A DNA stretch of 64,000 nucleotides from Ophiura sarsii (lineage: Eukaryota > Echinodermata > Ophiuroidea > Amphilepidida > Ophiuridae): assembly GCA_035610835.1 (NCBI GenBank), contig CM069448.1, positions 4,465,607 through 4,529,606 on the forward strand. Reading direction: 5' to 3'. Below are positions 33,521 to 45,351 of this stretch, one piece after another. Positions within the stretch are counted from its first letter, which is position 1. Each line of letters starts with the position of its first letter. The notes under the pieces were generated by a model. The model worked only from the letters and a program-made list of their open reading frames with translations. It was not told the origin of the DNA and ran no database searches. The position numbers and the translations under genes were made by a program.

Positions 33521-36500
33521 CAAAAGCCAATCCCGCACCTTCTACCAGCCATCATGGCTATCTGGTGCAAGTAAAAAACCACCGGAGGACTCAACAAAAT
33601 ATAACACAATATAATCTCATCTTATAATGACCCTGCATGATCATTTGCAGAGACGGCGCCAGTTGAATAGGGGCAATGGAATTTTGCAGGGGATCAAGAT
33701 ATCATATGACCACGAGGGAGTGATTTATAATATATAATATTAACTAGCGGGTACCCTCGCTACGCTCGGGTCCTCGCTAGCTGAGTATTATTTAAATTAG
33801 ATACCTCCATGATTTGTAGCAAAATGGGCATAGATAATAAGTTCAAAATTGTAGATCCCTGAATTATTGTTTTCGTTTGAAATAGACCTTGTTCACAGAA
33901 ATCTGAGTTTTGTGATATCTTTGAATCTCGGACCCAATTTCAATACCCTATTTAGGGGGGAAACAATGTTATAGTTACCCCATACACCCTCAATATGTTG
34001 TACGTGTATACATGGTATAGGAGATAGTGTGCGGTTAGTCGTCAACATGATCAAAGCGTATAGGCTATTGTGAAATAGCAAGAGGTCCTTGATACTCCAG
34101 GTGCCCTTAATCCTAATATCGGTGCCACGGCGCCCTTAATAATCCAGGGATCTTAATAAGGCCTACCCAGAAACGCTAAATATTATTATTGGTATCCCAT
34201 AATAAGACATGAAATAACCACTCTGGTAGGCCATACCCCATACATCCTTAAAATCCAGTTATCACAGGTACCCTTAATATTCCATACTCCAGGTACCCAG
34301 TGTACCCTTAATAATCCAGACAGGCCTACCTCATGTGTTCATACACACGTGTAGGCCTAGATTTCACAACTCCCTGCGCGGACGCCCCCGCCCACCCCCC
34401 TAAAATTTGCCAAGTCTCTCATAGAACACGTGTATTAAATAAATTTAGGTCCGGGACACCACTGGAATAGTGGGTCTTTCATGATAGTTGGCGAGAGGCG
34501 GGGTCTCACCATGATCACTTTGTACCACCCAGTTCAGTGTTAGCCATCCGTTTATATTATTTTTCGGCTTTTTGACATTAAATTATTTCTCCAGTAGGCC
34601 TAAACGTAAGTGTATTTCTGCATGCATATGTTCCTTGTTTATTTATAGGCCTATCCTCCATGTATAATATGATATCACGGTTCTCTAGACTATCTATGTT
34701 TTTATATAGCGCGCCCTGCCTGCCTGCCCGTGGCCCGCATTGTGGATGGGTCCGCGATGGGCCTTAGGCACTATCGTATAAACGCATTTTCCCTGTCACT
34801 ATTATTAACACATGTTATCCTGGATGCAGGCCTACGGTTTGCGCTTATACGGTTTGCGCCGGCCTTGCTCCCAGTTCCTTCAAAGGGTTCCTGTATACCA
34901 TGGCTATATGATTGACTTTTTGTTGTTGTCTCATCATGCCGTTTTCTTTTACTATAGGGTTTGCACTACGGAGCAACGGATGCTTGCCGCCTTTTACTCT
35001 ACCACATAACAAACTTTCGGTGTGCGCCATTACGCGTCCGCCGATAGTCTCCCGATTACGCGTGCGCCGGTAATCGCCCGACGCCTGATTACGCGTTTGC
35101 CGTCTACCCGATTACGCGTCCGGCCATCACTATGGTGTGCTCAGCGTATGCGCGGCGCGTAGCAATAACGTAGCAACGGGCTAAAAAACCTAGAATTTAA
35201 CGAAATCTAACCCAAATTTAAAAAATCAAACATAAACTGGTTCGTCATGGGACCCATACGCACTCGCACAGAAAGTTTGAAGTCAATCGAAGGTGCGGAA
35301 AGGGGAGAACATCTCAGGACAGGAATAGGCAACTCCGTATTATATTATAAGACTAGATGTCGCGGTTCGTGGGTTGGGCGGTTCTCGGGTTGGGGGTTAA
35401 TGGGATGTGTATACTCTTAAAATTCAGTTATCACAGGTGCCATTATTATTCCAAATCCCCATAATACAGGAACCTCATGTGCCCTTAAATCCAGGTAGGC
35501 TACCCCATGTGCATCCACGTATTCAGTTTATGTGTTATTAGGCCTAGGGTTAGGGTTTTATATTGGGGTCTAAGTTCTGAGGTCTTTTAGTTTTAGAGTC
35601 AGCAAGAGGAGGGGTCGATCGTCATGATCTGTCTGTGCCCAGTATCGAGAACTGTGTGTCGACATTGATTATTCCTCCATAGGCATGCCTAAACATCATA
35701 TGTATTTAAATCACACATGTTTTCGCACACCGATATCCATGTAACATTCCCAGTTATATAACAGACATCCCATGATTGGCCTAGGGCTTATCCGAATCGC
35801 TATACATAGTGTTAAACTTTAACAACACTGTACATACTTGTACGCTCAAGGTCTGGGTTTGATTCATGGCGCATGCAGACTGAAGCCCCCCCCCCCCCCC
35901 CCCCCCACCCCACCCCTGAAAACTTAGTCAACATCAACAATCCCGAAACTTTCAAGACAAACGTTGCTGATTCATCAGACTCAACGAAGCACCAACGCAA
36001 GACTAAAAGAACAACATTTATATGCGCACACCATATAATCTCGTTTGGCTTCTGAAGGAGGCGTTGAGATTATCATTCAGATTCAGATTCAGAGAGATTT
36101 GACTCTTTTCATCCTGATCATGCATGCATAGTTTAACTCGGGAAAACCGGGAAAAACACGCCCGAGAGTTAAAGCTATTTGGAGTTAAATGTTTGCTCAC
36201 ACCGTCCCTTTATATTTATACATGTGTAACATTCCCATTTGTATAAAAGACATCCCATGATAGGCATGATGAGGGCCCGTTGTGGCCTGCGCGCATATAT
36301 TAGATGGGTCCGCGATGTTGAGGCACTGACATCATACCACAGCAATTCGCAATCACTTTAAATTAACAATAACATGTTTAATACATAACGTGTGCCTGGA
36401 TGAAGGCCTACGGTTTCTACGGTTTACTCTCCCAGTTCCTTTATTAACCCTAGCCCGCCATCTGATCTTTTTTACCTTCCTCCTGATCATATGCATATAG

Positions 36501-37080
36501 TGTAATAGACGTAATATACGCCCTCTGTCTCCCCTCTAGCCCAACACGCAGTATATCTGTGTATGAACCAAGCATATAATACTTGCATCAAATGGCTCAA
36601 CCATAGCTATTCTAATTAGCGCCATATCCCCGACTCTATTTGCCGACCACCAAGCTGTTCCAACCAGCGGTCTACTCCCATCGGAGAGTGACTCATGCCC
36701 CGCGCTCCATCGCGCCTTCGGCGCTACCTTGTCACTGTATAGGCATATTATACCTGTGTGTAGCACACAGGGACATGTATCGCGCCTTCGGCGCTGCATG
36801 TCACTGTATAGGCCTATATGTAGCACGTGAGCTCCATTAACTGGAATATCAGTAAATGAGAAAATCAGCGAGCCCGATACCAGTGCTAATAGTGTTACTC
36901 ATACAAAAACACGCCCGGGAGTTAAAGTTAATTGGAGTCCTTTTCCTATCCTTGTTAGCCACCGGACGGCTTCCTTTTACACTGTTTACCCGCCCCATGA
37001 AAATACCCAGTTTGCGCCACGAACGCGTACGCACCTAACGGTCTGCGCCATTACGCATGCGCCGACAATCGCGTGCGCCA
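33521..37080. other. Repeat-derived sequence without a recognisable gene
   Basis: Weak degenerate tandem phrases cccttaataatccag occur at 34100-34320 and 35430-35510. Diverged duplicates around gatgggtccgcgatg occur at about 34745 and 36303. A 21-base poly-C lies at 35886-35906. Two copies of acacgcccgggagttaaag-like sequence lie at about 36155 and 36909. A 70-bp duplication around tcgcgccttcggcgct lies at 36708 and 36779. The word taggcct is very frequent. None of the short ORFs has a domain I recognise. Confidence 0.45.
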
Positions 37081-37081
37081 T

Positions 37082-37155
37082 GTTTTGTTTTGTTTATACG
37101 CGATACGCGATCGCGTATGTTTTGTTTTGTTTATACGCGATACGCGATCGCGTAG
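37082..37155. repeat. 37-bp tandem duplication ending in a CpG palindrome
   Basis: The unit gttttgttttgtttatacgc plus gatacgcgatcgcgtat occurs twice in a row. TACGCGATCGCGTA is a perfect 14-bp palindrome in each copy. The following 37360-37440 is likewise rich in CGCG. Confidence 0.7.
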
Positions 37156-37600
37156 CAACAGTTTGTTGTCTACGTGGGGCGAAGATCCCTGTGCATAGCG
37201 ATTACATGGACAGGGATCTGCACCCGAAGTCATTGGACGGACAGACAGACTCGCCACAAATAGTATTTAGATACCCTGGCTTTATGTTTTGTTTGTGTAT
37301 GCTCTCATTACCGCGGACTGCCTGCATTCACCATGCCCCGTAAACAAAGTACAGTTTGCGCCACAAACGCGTACACACTTTGTCTGCGTCACTACGTGTG
37401 CGCCGACACGCGCGCGCCATGTTAAACGCGGTCGCGCAACATGGCAAAATAGGAACGGTTGGTATGGTACCGCCAGTTTCTTCTATGTTAGCAAACTCCG
37501 CGTTCATCTATGTTACTAATGTGAAAGTGTCACTTTAAGATCTGTGTAAGAGTTTTTGTTTACATTTAGAAAATGTCGTTAAATATTTGTATTTGTCGGA
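37156..37600. other. No gene seen
   Basis: CpG-rich sequence with short ORFs only. No domain, element end or RNA gene recognised. Confidence 0.4.
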
Positions 37601-37617
37601 CGTATAGTCCCGTATAA

Positions 37618-37824
37618 ATGCTTGTTACTCATGCGATCTTTAAGAATAACAAACGGCCGCACATACAGAAATGTAGCTATATCCCTGATGAAAATATTTT
37701 GGGTGAAGACCATATGTCATCACTCACTCCGAAAACCACAATTTTTGACCGAACGGTAGCTACCAGAGTAAAAGAAATTCAACATTTCGGATTATCATCT
37801 GTGATCTTTTCTGCGCATGTCTGA
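37618..37824 (+). other. Repeated ORF fragment, copy 1 (unknown protein-like sequence)
   Basis: I do not recognise this protein. The frame contains YIPDENILGEDHMS, then TPKTTIF and TVAT. A paralogous frame at 50270-50450 reads YIPEENIFGEGHMS, then IPKVTIL and TVAT. Several differences between the two DNA copies are synonymous third-position changes, as expected for sequence that was once coding. It may be a fragment of a mobile element's gene. Confidence 0.4.
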
Positions 37825-37961
37825 AAACGGGAAAAGTACGGCATTGAACTATCTAATTATCTCGTGTATTAGAGGCGTAATTACCACGCTTTTTCAGTTG
37901 AAGAGGGACGCGAGTGTAAAATTATTATTGAACTATCTAATCAGGCGAGGGACCGAAAATT

Positions 37962-38297
37962 AGTATATAGATAATAGTGGATATTTATAAAGCGCCGGTA
38001 TCCGCCGCAAGCGACGCTCATGGCGATGTAGCCTATATTATTACGCTGTCGTTAGGAAATCGAAATCATTTCGCTTTCATCTATCGTAGGCTGCCGGCTA
38101 GGCGCACATCCATATCAGCACTTAGATTGTAATATCACCCTTTTTAACAGCTCCCCAATCTCGCTTGGGTCGACGAGGCAATTGAGACTAAGTACCTTGC
38201 CGAAGGATACAAACATGTTGGCTATAGCGGGGCTAGAACTCACAACCTTTGTATCATGAACCCTGCGTGCTATCCACTAGACCACACATGCTCTCTA
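37962..38297 (-). mobile_element. tRNA-derived SINE, second copy
   Basis: The head (about 38297-38230, minus) has GTGTGGTCTAGTGGATAGC and GAGTTCTAGCCCC. The body (ccttgccgaaggatacaaac and agctccccaatctcgcttgg on the plus strand) matches the SINE at 27195-27547. The distal tail differs. Confidence 0.72.
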
Positions 38298-38324
38298 TGG
38301 CCTTAAGACAAGTGATCATGCGAC

Positions 38325-38760
38325 ATTCAAGGATACAGTGTGATCATTTCCCAACCAATGTATCATTTAATGACCCAATATATCATTTTATGATCCGAGT
38401 GATCATTTCATGACCCCAAGGGAACATTTTATGTCCCCAGTGATCATATCATGATCCTACGTGATCATATCATGACCCCAAGTGATCATATCATGACCCC
38501 AAGTGATCATGTCATGACCACCAAGTGATCATATATTGACCCAAATGATCATTTCATGTCCCTAAGTGATCATTTCATGACCTCAAGTAATCAATTTATG
38601 TCTCCAAGTGATTATTTTATGTCCCCAAGTTATTGAACTGAATGGTCATTTAATAACACCAGGATATCATTTAACGACACCAAATGATCATTTCATGACA
38701 CCAAGTGAGCAGATCATGACCCTAAGTGACTTTAAAAATGACCCGATGTGATCATAGTTA
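38325..38760. repeat. Degenerate about 20-23-bp tandem repeat built on TGATCA
   Basis: The phrase aagtgatcatttcatgaccc recurs about 18-20 times with many changes. The palindrome TGATCA is kept in most units, and atcatgac or atcatttc fills the rest. An old simple-sequence satellite. Confidence 0.8.
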
Positions 38761-40200
38761 ATTTACTGATCCGAACCTATCTGTTGATAGGTTGTAACGT
38801 GTCGCCTATTCATAACTTTTGAAAATGTGCGTACCACCGCGCTTCCACTCAAATTGATCGTTACATGGAAACGCGGACGCACAGCGCAGGTTATTGATAT
38901 ATTGCCAAGACCTCCAAAATGTACTTGTACGCGCATCAATGACCTGGGGGCGTGGCGTTTTGTGTGACGTTGTGCATGGTAACAAGAGGCAGATGTTTGC
39001 GAGTGGGGCCCTGAACATGGATACACGCGACACGACTACTCGCGGCTGTTACTTTCAACAATACAAATACTACATTGAAAACACAACAAAACACCATTTT
39101 TATATCGTTGTAAAATGTCAATGATGAACGGCAAATTTGGTCTGCATGATTTGAATAACTGGCGTGTGTTTGTACCACCAGCGCGGCGGCTAGCCTGCCC
39201 TACAGAGATACTGACTGGTAACCGGACGTCCCTCATCATCATTAGCTTCATCATGGTCCTCATGGACCCCCAAATGACACAAGTGACGAGCAAGGACGTA
39301 CAATGTATGTCATAGCGATTGTATTAGCTAAACATCGCTCTGACGTTGCGTGTCTGTCTCAGTCTCACCGGCAAGCACGGCCGTATCAAGCATCAGTGAA
39401 ATAAATCTGATTACAGGGCTAACAAACTAGTATACAATTTGACTGGGGACGCAAAATAAATCCCATGATAAACAGCCTAGTACAGAACAGGAATCTGTCT
39501 CATCAAAGGTGACTTTATAAATGTTTCAATTCAAGAAACGTATTCAAAATCGAAGTCAGGCGTCATCCATTTTTGTTGTAAAACCGAAATTGACAAGATT
39601 AAAAAATGTTAGGCTAAATAAACTAGGCCTACGTACGAGCCTACTCCTAGCTAGGCCTATGATAGCCATCCCGTCTACGACACATGACAACCCATTTAAT
39701 TTTTGTCAAAGCTTGACAAACACCTGACACTGCAACTATAATAATAATTAAGGCAAGACAACAATCCACATACTTTTGTTTGTCAAAAAGAGTCACGATG
39801 TAGGCTAGGCCATCAATCATTACTCACCGAATAACGTCGTCTCTAAACAAGCAGACAAAGAATGGAATCGTACAACACGATTTAGCTGCGATTTTGATTA
39901 TATTTCCCCATCAATTGACCATAAACAAAGAGGGTTGTTGACGTGATTCGACTTGGATCCATGATTATGATGAGACATCATGATCCCGATCATGATCATT
40001 TGCATTGACTTTTTCAATGATGAATAAGCTTACAAAAATAGCTTCAAAAACTTATTCGTACGGTAGATCTGAGACGAAATATTCGTCCAGGGTATGAAGT
40101 CATATTTCATATAATATTATTTCCAATCGGCAAAATTGATCTTTCCTGCTTCTGAATTCTTTACAGGATCGGGAATGAAGAAACTTCTGCTGTTGTTTAT
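38761..40200. other. No gene seen
   Basis: Only short overlapping ORFs on both strands, none with a recognisable domain. tgatcatg-like words continue near 39970-40000. Confidence 0.45.
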
Positions 40201-40208
40201 TTATTTTC

Positions 40209-43110
40209 CGTGCTTTTTTTTTTTTTTATCTTTTAAGTTTATTAATCGTTCTTTCTTCAGTTACAAATACTTCATGATTACAAATCGCCACTCTTTTCTA
40301 TCACAATCACATACATACATGTATATCAAATCAAACATGTTCAGTTTAAATTACAAACCTATTACATATTTTTACTATTCCATGTATCTTCTATGATATG
40401 TAGCTTCAAAATATGATATAGTTTCAAGTTACACATCTCATTGTTACGCACAGTCATCTGATCAATGTAAATTGATGCTATTTAAATGTCAATCAATTTT
40501 CTGAACCTCAATTCTGATTTGAAAAGAAATAACAGATTGGGATGATTCCCATATCTAAATTTACTAATTGACAATTTCGCTATCATAATTATACTAGTAA
40601 TGAAATCTCTCTGTGTTTTTTCTGTACATTGCTGAAACCCAAAGAGTACATCAAAATGTGTTAGAACTACATGTTTTGATACTTTTAAAGATATAATGTC
40701 ATTTGCTTCTAACCATATTGGTTGTATCTTCTTACAGAAAAAGAAGAAGTGTTCTACATAATCCTTTTCATTACATATATCACATACATCATTATTTTCT
40801 ATTTTCATTTTATGCAGAAGAATTTTTGTGGGGTAAATATTACTAGTGATTTTCCAATTAAGTGATATCAATCTGCCCTCTCTTGTTGTAGATGGAATAT
40901 TATTCCATATTTTATTCCAATTAAAAGAGAAGTTTGGATATTTTCTCTGCCAGAAATGTTGGCATATTGGAATCACAGACACTTTTTTCATCAGTTCTTT
41001 TTTAAAGGTTTTTACTGTTGTCTTATCAATGTTAACATCTCTATCAGTACATCTTAAATAAATACACTTATCTTCTGTATGAGGGTGTTTGACACATTTC
41101 CAATCTTTAGGAATTGCATTGATAAGAGCTAAATATTCCATCAATAGCCTACCATTGTGTGGCATTTTATTTCTTAACTTTACTACATCTAACATTTTCC
41201 CATCTTTACCAAATAATTGATTGATCTTAATGATTCCTGATTTTATCCAGAGCTTAAAGTGAATCGTCTTTCCATTGTATCTAATGTGTTCATTGTTCCA
41301 AATTACTTGGTTGTTATGATTTTCTATACTCTTTATTTGTTTAACCGTATTGCATTTGAACCATATTTGTATCAACATTTTATAAAACGACGGCAGTTTG
41401 TTTAAAATATCGATACATTGTTTACTTAAAGTTGTTAGAGAACAATTACAATTGAATATATCCATACCTATATCAAATTTTCCAATGTGAAAGAAAGCGA
41501 TATTTTTCCAAGCGGATATGTCATTGTTTAGCATTTTTTTTACCCATGACATTTGTAGTGAGTATAAGAATGACTTCAAATCTACCATTCTTAATCCACC
41601 TTGGTCATAATTTAACATCAGTGTTTTACGTTTGACTCTTTCTCCTTTCCTCCATACAAATTTGTGAAATATACTGTTTAATTGTGTAATGACATGTTCC
41701 GGTAAGACAATGACTGAACTTACGTATGTTAATTGAGATGCCATTAAGCATTTAACTATTAATATTTTGCCAACCATTGACAGTTGTCTATATTTCCATG
41801 CTTCTATAATTAATTTGATAGAATTCACTTTTTTTCCCCAATTTTCATTTATATTGCTAGCACTTGTAGTACTACTGAAAGTAATACCTAAGGTTTTAAC
41901 ATTATTATTTGGATATACATTCCATTTTAATTTACCAAACGTATCTCTTCTTAGGCTATTTGATCCAATCCATATTGCCTCTGTTTTATTTTTATTGAGA
42001 GAGAGACCTGATATAGACTTAAACTTGTCCAAGACTGCTATGACCTTATTAATTTGATCTTCATTTCTTAAAAACATTGTTATATCATCAGCATACAGTG
42101 ATATTTTTGCATCCTTTTTCTGGTAATTTATGAAAGGCAGTTTAATACCTTCAATATTTTCGTCTTGCCTTACTTTACATGCTAATACCTCAATACATAA
42201 TACAAATAATAATGCAGATAAAGGACATCCTTGCCTTACCCCTTTGTTTATAGGGAAAAATTCAGAAACATGTCCATTATGGGTTATACAGCTACTTATA
42301 TCATTATACAGAGTTTCTACCCATTTGATGAAACTAGGACCAAAATTTAATAATTTCAGAGTTGCCATCATATACTGCTTATCAATACTATCAAATGCTT
42401 TACTAAAATCTAAAAACATAATGACTCCAGGCATGTTTGCTGTTTGTGTATACCTTAAAACGTCTTCAATTAGTCTAGCATTTTCACCTATAAAACGCCC
42501 TTTAATATATCCTGTCTGGTCAGGATCGACAATCTTGGATATGATAGTTTGCATTCTATTTGCCAAAGCCTTCGTAGCTATTTTATAATCGACATTCGTT
42601 AATGTAATTGGTCTCCAGTTTGACAGTAAATCACGTGGTTGGTTTTTGCCTTTGTGTATTAATGTTATTATACCTTTCCTTTGACTTCGACCTAGTTGGC
42701 CATTTTTATAACCTTCATTTAATGAGTTCATAACTAAAACACCTACTTCATTCCAAAAGTGTTTATAAAATTCTGTGGTCAATCCATCATAACCCGGACT
42801 TTTGTTAGTTTGCATATCGTCAAGTGCTTTTTTACATTCCTCTAAAGTAAGTGCACCTTCGCATACCATTTGATCATTTTCATCCAAAGTATTACAATTT
42901 ACGTTTTTAACAAAGTCTTCAAAATCAACATCGTTTACTTTTTCATCTATGCAATACAATTTCTTATAATAAAGTACTTGTTGTTCCAGTAACTGATCTG
43001 GATCTGTTATGACCATACCATCGTCTTTTTGAAGAGAGGTTATTGATTTATTTACAATATTTTTCCGTTCAAGATTCCGTGCTTGTTTGCAAATCAAAAA
43101 CTAAATTAAT
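40209..43110 (-). mobile_element. L1/Tx1-like LINE, 5'-truncated, with 3' A-tail
   Basis: On the minus strand the RT ORF (43097-40482) is followed by about 255 bp of 3' UTR and an A-run (the T-run at about 40217-40228 on the plus strand). Similarity stops at about 43110 before any endonuclease domain, as expected from incomplete reverse transcription. No target duplication was resolved. Confidence 0.75.
40482..43097 (-). CDS. Reverse transcriptase ORF of L1/Tx1-like LINE (871 codons, uninterrupted)
   Basis: This is the pol ORF of a non-LTR retrotransposon, which copies its own RNA into DNA at a nicked target. Landmarks in order are NKSPGYDGLTTEFYKHFW (about 98-115), SNWRPITLTNVDYKIATKAL (about 160-180), DQTGYIKGRFIGENARLI (about 195-213), FLDFSKAFDSI with the first catalytic Asp (about 228-238), NKGVRQGCPLSALLF (about 282-296), the catalytic YADD box in SLYADDITMF (about 330-340), a thumb region, and a C-terminal cysteine-histidine motif CDICNEKDYVEHFFFFC. 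The N-terminal AP-endonuclease is absent because the element is truncated at its 5' end. The YADD box, the RQGCPLS motif and all 871 codons are intact with no stop, so this insertion is much younger than its neighbours. NWRP-TL-N-DYKI and IGEN-RLI point to the L1/Tx1 group. Confidence 0.9.
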   Translation of the reverse strand: MICKQARNLERKNIVNKSITSLQKDDGMVITDPDQLLEQQVLYYKKLYCIDEKVNDVDFEDFVKNVNCNTLDENDQMVCEGALTLEECKKALDDMQTNKSPGYDGLTTEFYKHFWNEVGVLVMNSLNEGYKNGQLGRSQRKGIITLIHKGKNQPRDLLSNWRPITLTNVDYKIATKALANRMQTIISKIVDPDQTGYIKGRFIGENARLIEDVLRYTQTANMPGVIMFLDFSKAFDSIDKQYMMATLKLLNFGPSFIKWVETLYNDISSCITHNGHVSEFFPINKGVRQGCPLSALLFVLCIEVLACKVRQDENIEGIKLPFINYQKKDAKISLYADDITMFLRNEDQINKVIAVLDKFKSISGLSLNKNKTEAIWIGSNSLRRDTFGKLKWNVYPNNNVKTLGITFSSTTSASNINENWGKKVNSIKLIIEAWKYRQLSMVGKILIVKCLMASQLTYVSSVIVLPEHVITQLNSIFHKFVWRKGERVKRKTLMLNYDQGGLRMVDLKSFLYSLQMSWVKKMLNNDISAWKNIAFFHIGKFDIGMDIFNCNCSLTTLSKQCIDILNKLPSFYKMLIQIWFKCNTVKQIKSIENHNNQVIWNNEHIRYNGKTIHFKLWIKSGIIKINQLFGKDGKMLDVVKLRNKMPHNGRLLMEYLALINAIPKDWKCVKHPHTEDKCIYLRCTDRDVNIDKTTVKTFKKELMKKVSVIPICQHFWQRKYPNFSFNWNKIWNNIPSTTREGRLISLNWKITSNIYPTKILLHKMKIENNDVCDICNEKDYVEHFFFFCKKIQPIWLEANDIISLKVSKHVVLTHFDVLFGFQQCTEKTQRDFITSIIMIAKLSISKFRYGNHPNLLFLFKSELRFRKLIDI

Positions 43111-43418
43111 TTGTGGCCCTGAACATGCATATTATTTGCCGAACTGTGATTGGTCTATCTCATAATCGTTTTTTATAACAGCTTCTCCGCTATTGGTCAA
43201 AGAAAAACATTCCAGAGAAAAACAATGACGTAGTGGGGAATCCCCTAGATTGCCCTAGATTGCTCCATTATTCAATGGGGTGGTGTTTATTTACCTCAGG
43301 GGGAAATGACACAAAAATACGAACTCCAAAGTCAAAATATTAACCTTTAGCATGTTTAGAATAACTTAATATTACAATTTGGATGCTAATCAACATTAAA
43401 TGACAGTTATGAATAAGA
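43111..43418. other. No gene seen
   Basis: Sequence upstream of the truncated LINE. A partial repeat around gtggggaatcccctagattg. Nothing else recognised. Confidence 0.4.
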
Positions 43419-43594
43419 TTGGTGACTTTGTACGGACTATTCTAAGGTTCTTGTTTGAAATCGCTGACTTTGTTTTGGTACCTCGGGATTGCCCCTCGGG
43501 GGCGTGCCGCCCCCTCGGGGCAATCCCTTGGTACCAAAACAAAGTCAGCGATTTCAAACAAGAACCTTAGAATAGTACGTACGCAGTCACCAAC
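43419..43594. repeat. 176-bp near-perfect palindrome (hairpin element)
   Basis: Arms of about 65 bp (43436 onward and up to 43576) are almost exact reverse complements around a loop cgtgccg. Each arm contains ttgtttgaaatcgctgac and gactttgttttggtacc on one strand. The similarity extends outward with mismatches through ttggtgact to 43419 and 43594. It sits directly before the first recognisable LINE codons at 43609. Confidence 0.88.
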
Positions 43595-44173
43595 CTTAAA
43601 ATAGGTACGGCTCAGACCACCACATGATCGAATGCAAGATAAATAAATTAAAGCCAAGACAGGAAATAATGATCATCAAAACGAGAAACTTTAAAGATCT
43701 GGATTTAGAAGCGTTCAAAGCTGACTTATCACATGAACTCAGTGATTTAACTCTCCTATGTGACCCTGAAAAGCAATCTGAACAATATAACTTCAGGGTG
43801 CGTGGTATCCTGGATAAACACTGCCCTGAACAGACTCGTTCGCAGAAAGTCATTCGAAATCCTATGTGGTATGACGAGAAGGTTAGAGATGCCAGAAGGG
43901 AACGTCGTAGGCGCGAACGAAAATGGCGAAAGACTCTATCTGAACAAGAGCATGATAGTTACATTGAGCAAAATAAAGTTGTTGGTAATCTGATTGTCCA
44001 GTCAAAACCCGAGTACTACAAAAACACTTTTGCTGATGCAGACTCAAAGACAATGTATCGTACAGTGAACACATTACTTAATAATTCTACGGTTGTTTTA
44101 CCGTCAACATCTTCAAATGAAACTCTCAGTAATAACTTTGCTATGTAGTTTAGCGAAAAAGTAGACAAGATTA

Positions 44174-45351
44174 TAGTCTATCCATCTGAGACCGATCTTC
44201 CAACCACGTGACTCAGCCGTTCCATTGACTGGGAGAGGAGGCTATTTTCTGACAAAAATATCGATGGAATCAGTAGAGTGAAAAACGGCCACAATAAAAA
44301 ATAATTATGTTATCCACCTACTTTTATCATCAAAACCCAAGTTGTGCCATGAGAGTCAGTTTAATTGACGTTGCAAAGACAGGTAGCTTTCCCTTTCTCC
44401 ATTTCAAAAAAAATGCTTTCAATTTGGCAAGCACTGGCTGCATCTCATCTTCAATGGTCTTATTTGGTGCCATTTTAAGCTCTTCTGTACTACAGGCCTC
44501 TATGAACAGGTACATGTAGAGTGATAGACCCCGATGAAGACAACCTTTCATTTTATAAGTCAGAAAATAAACTTTATTTAGTTTGTCAACGTTCAAATTG
44601 TATAATATTTGTTTGAATATGAAAATCATACCTTTCAATATTGATGCCATATCCTTGTAAGCGTATTTGTTTCTTTCTTTACTTACCAAGGAAATCTGAT
44701 TGATTCGGACTTGCAGACAGAACACTTTTAGGAATACGGAGATTCATATCATTTTACAACCATTTTATCTTACTATAGGCCCGGCCAATCCGAGTGAAAA
44801 TATACATTATTTACTGTTGGAAACATTACAAGATAGCAAATAAAAATTAAATGTGGCCTCCTAATACAATATGCTAAATGTTAAAAAGTCCATAACTTTC
44901 GATCTTTTTCAGCTTTGTGATTCTATTCATATGCCGAAATCACAGGTGACGATTATGGTAAATGTTCAAAGTCCATCACTTTCGATCTTTTCCAGCTTTG
45001 TGATTATATTCATAGGCCGAAATCACAGGTGACGATTTCAAAGCCTTTTGATTTCAGATAATGCGCAAATGGTTCGATATTTGTCTCTCTTTGAACGGTA
45101 CACTAGACGTATAGCTGCTATGTGCATGTGTGTGATGAGAATATAATATGCATTGGAACAGTGTTGTGTGTGTTTGCATAAGGCAGCTTAGTTGTTTCAA
45201 TTCACATTATAGATGAGGTTCGACCGGAGGTTGGAATAAAATGGGATCCTTCGACAACTAGCAAATATACGCCAGAAGACAGCACATCTTATTTTTACTC
45301 ATCTCCCCTGCCCATCCGAGCACCAAAGATCGCTCTCAGATGGATAGACTA
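44174..45351. mobile_element. 1.18 kb TA-flanked element (Tc1/mariner-like ends)
   Basis: Inverted ends TAGTCTATCCATCTGAGA lie at both sides, continuing with cgatctt, flanked by TA at 44172-44173 and 45352-45353. With one TA the host LINE reads on in frame (VDKI joined to RSELDSS). The interior has a 79-bp duplication (tccataactttcgatctttt and tccatcactttcgatctttt, about 44890-45040). A minus-strand ORF of 131 codons (44725-44330) has no domain I recognise. Confidence 0.83.

Noticed and set aside
32901..33609. Overlapping ORFs on both strands
   Set aside because: The region is a medium-copy repeat (also at 48150-48670), and the frames are not conserved between copies.
44330..44725. 131-codon minus-strand ORF
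   Set aside because: Inside the TA-flanked element; no transposase motif seen, so not called as a gene.
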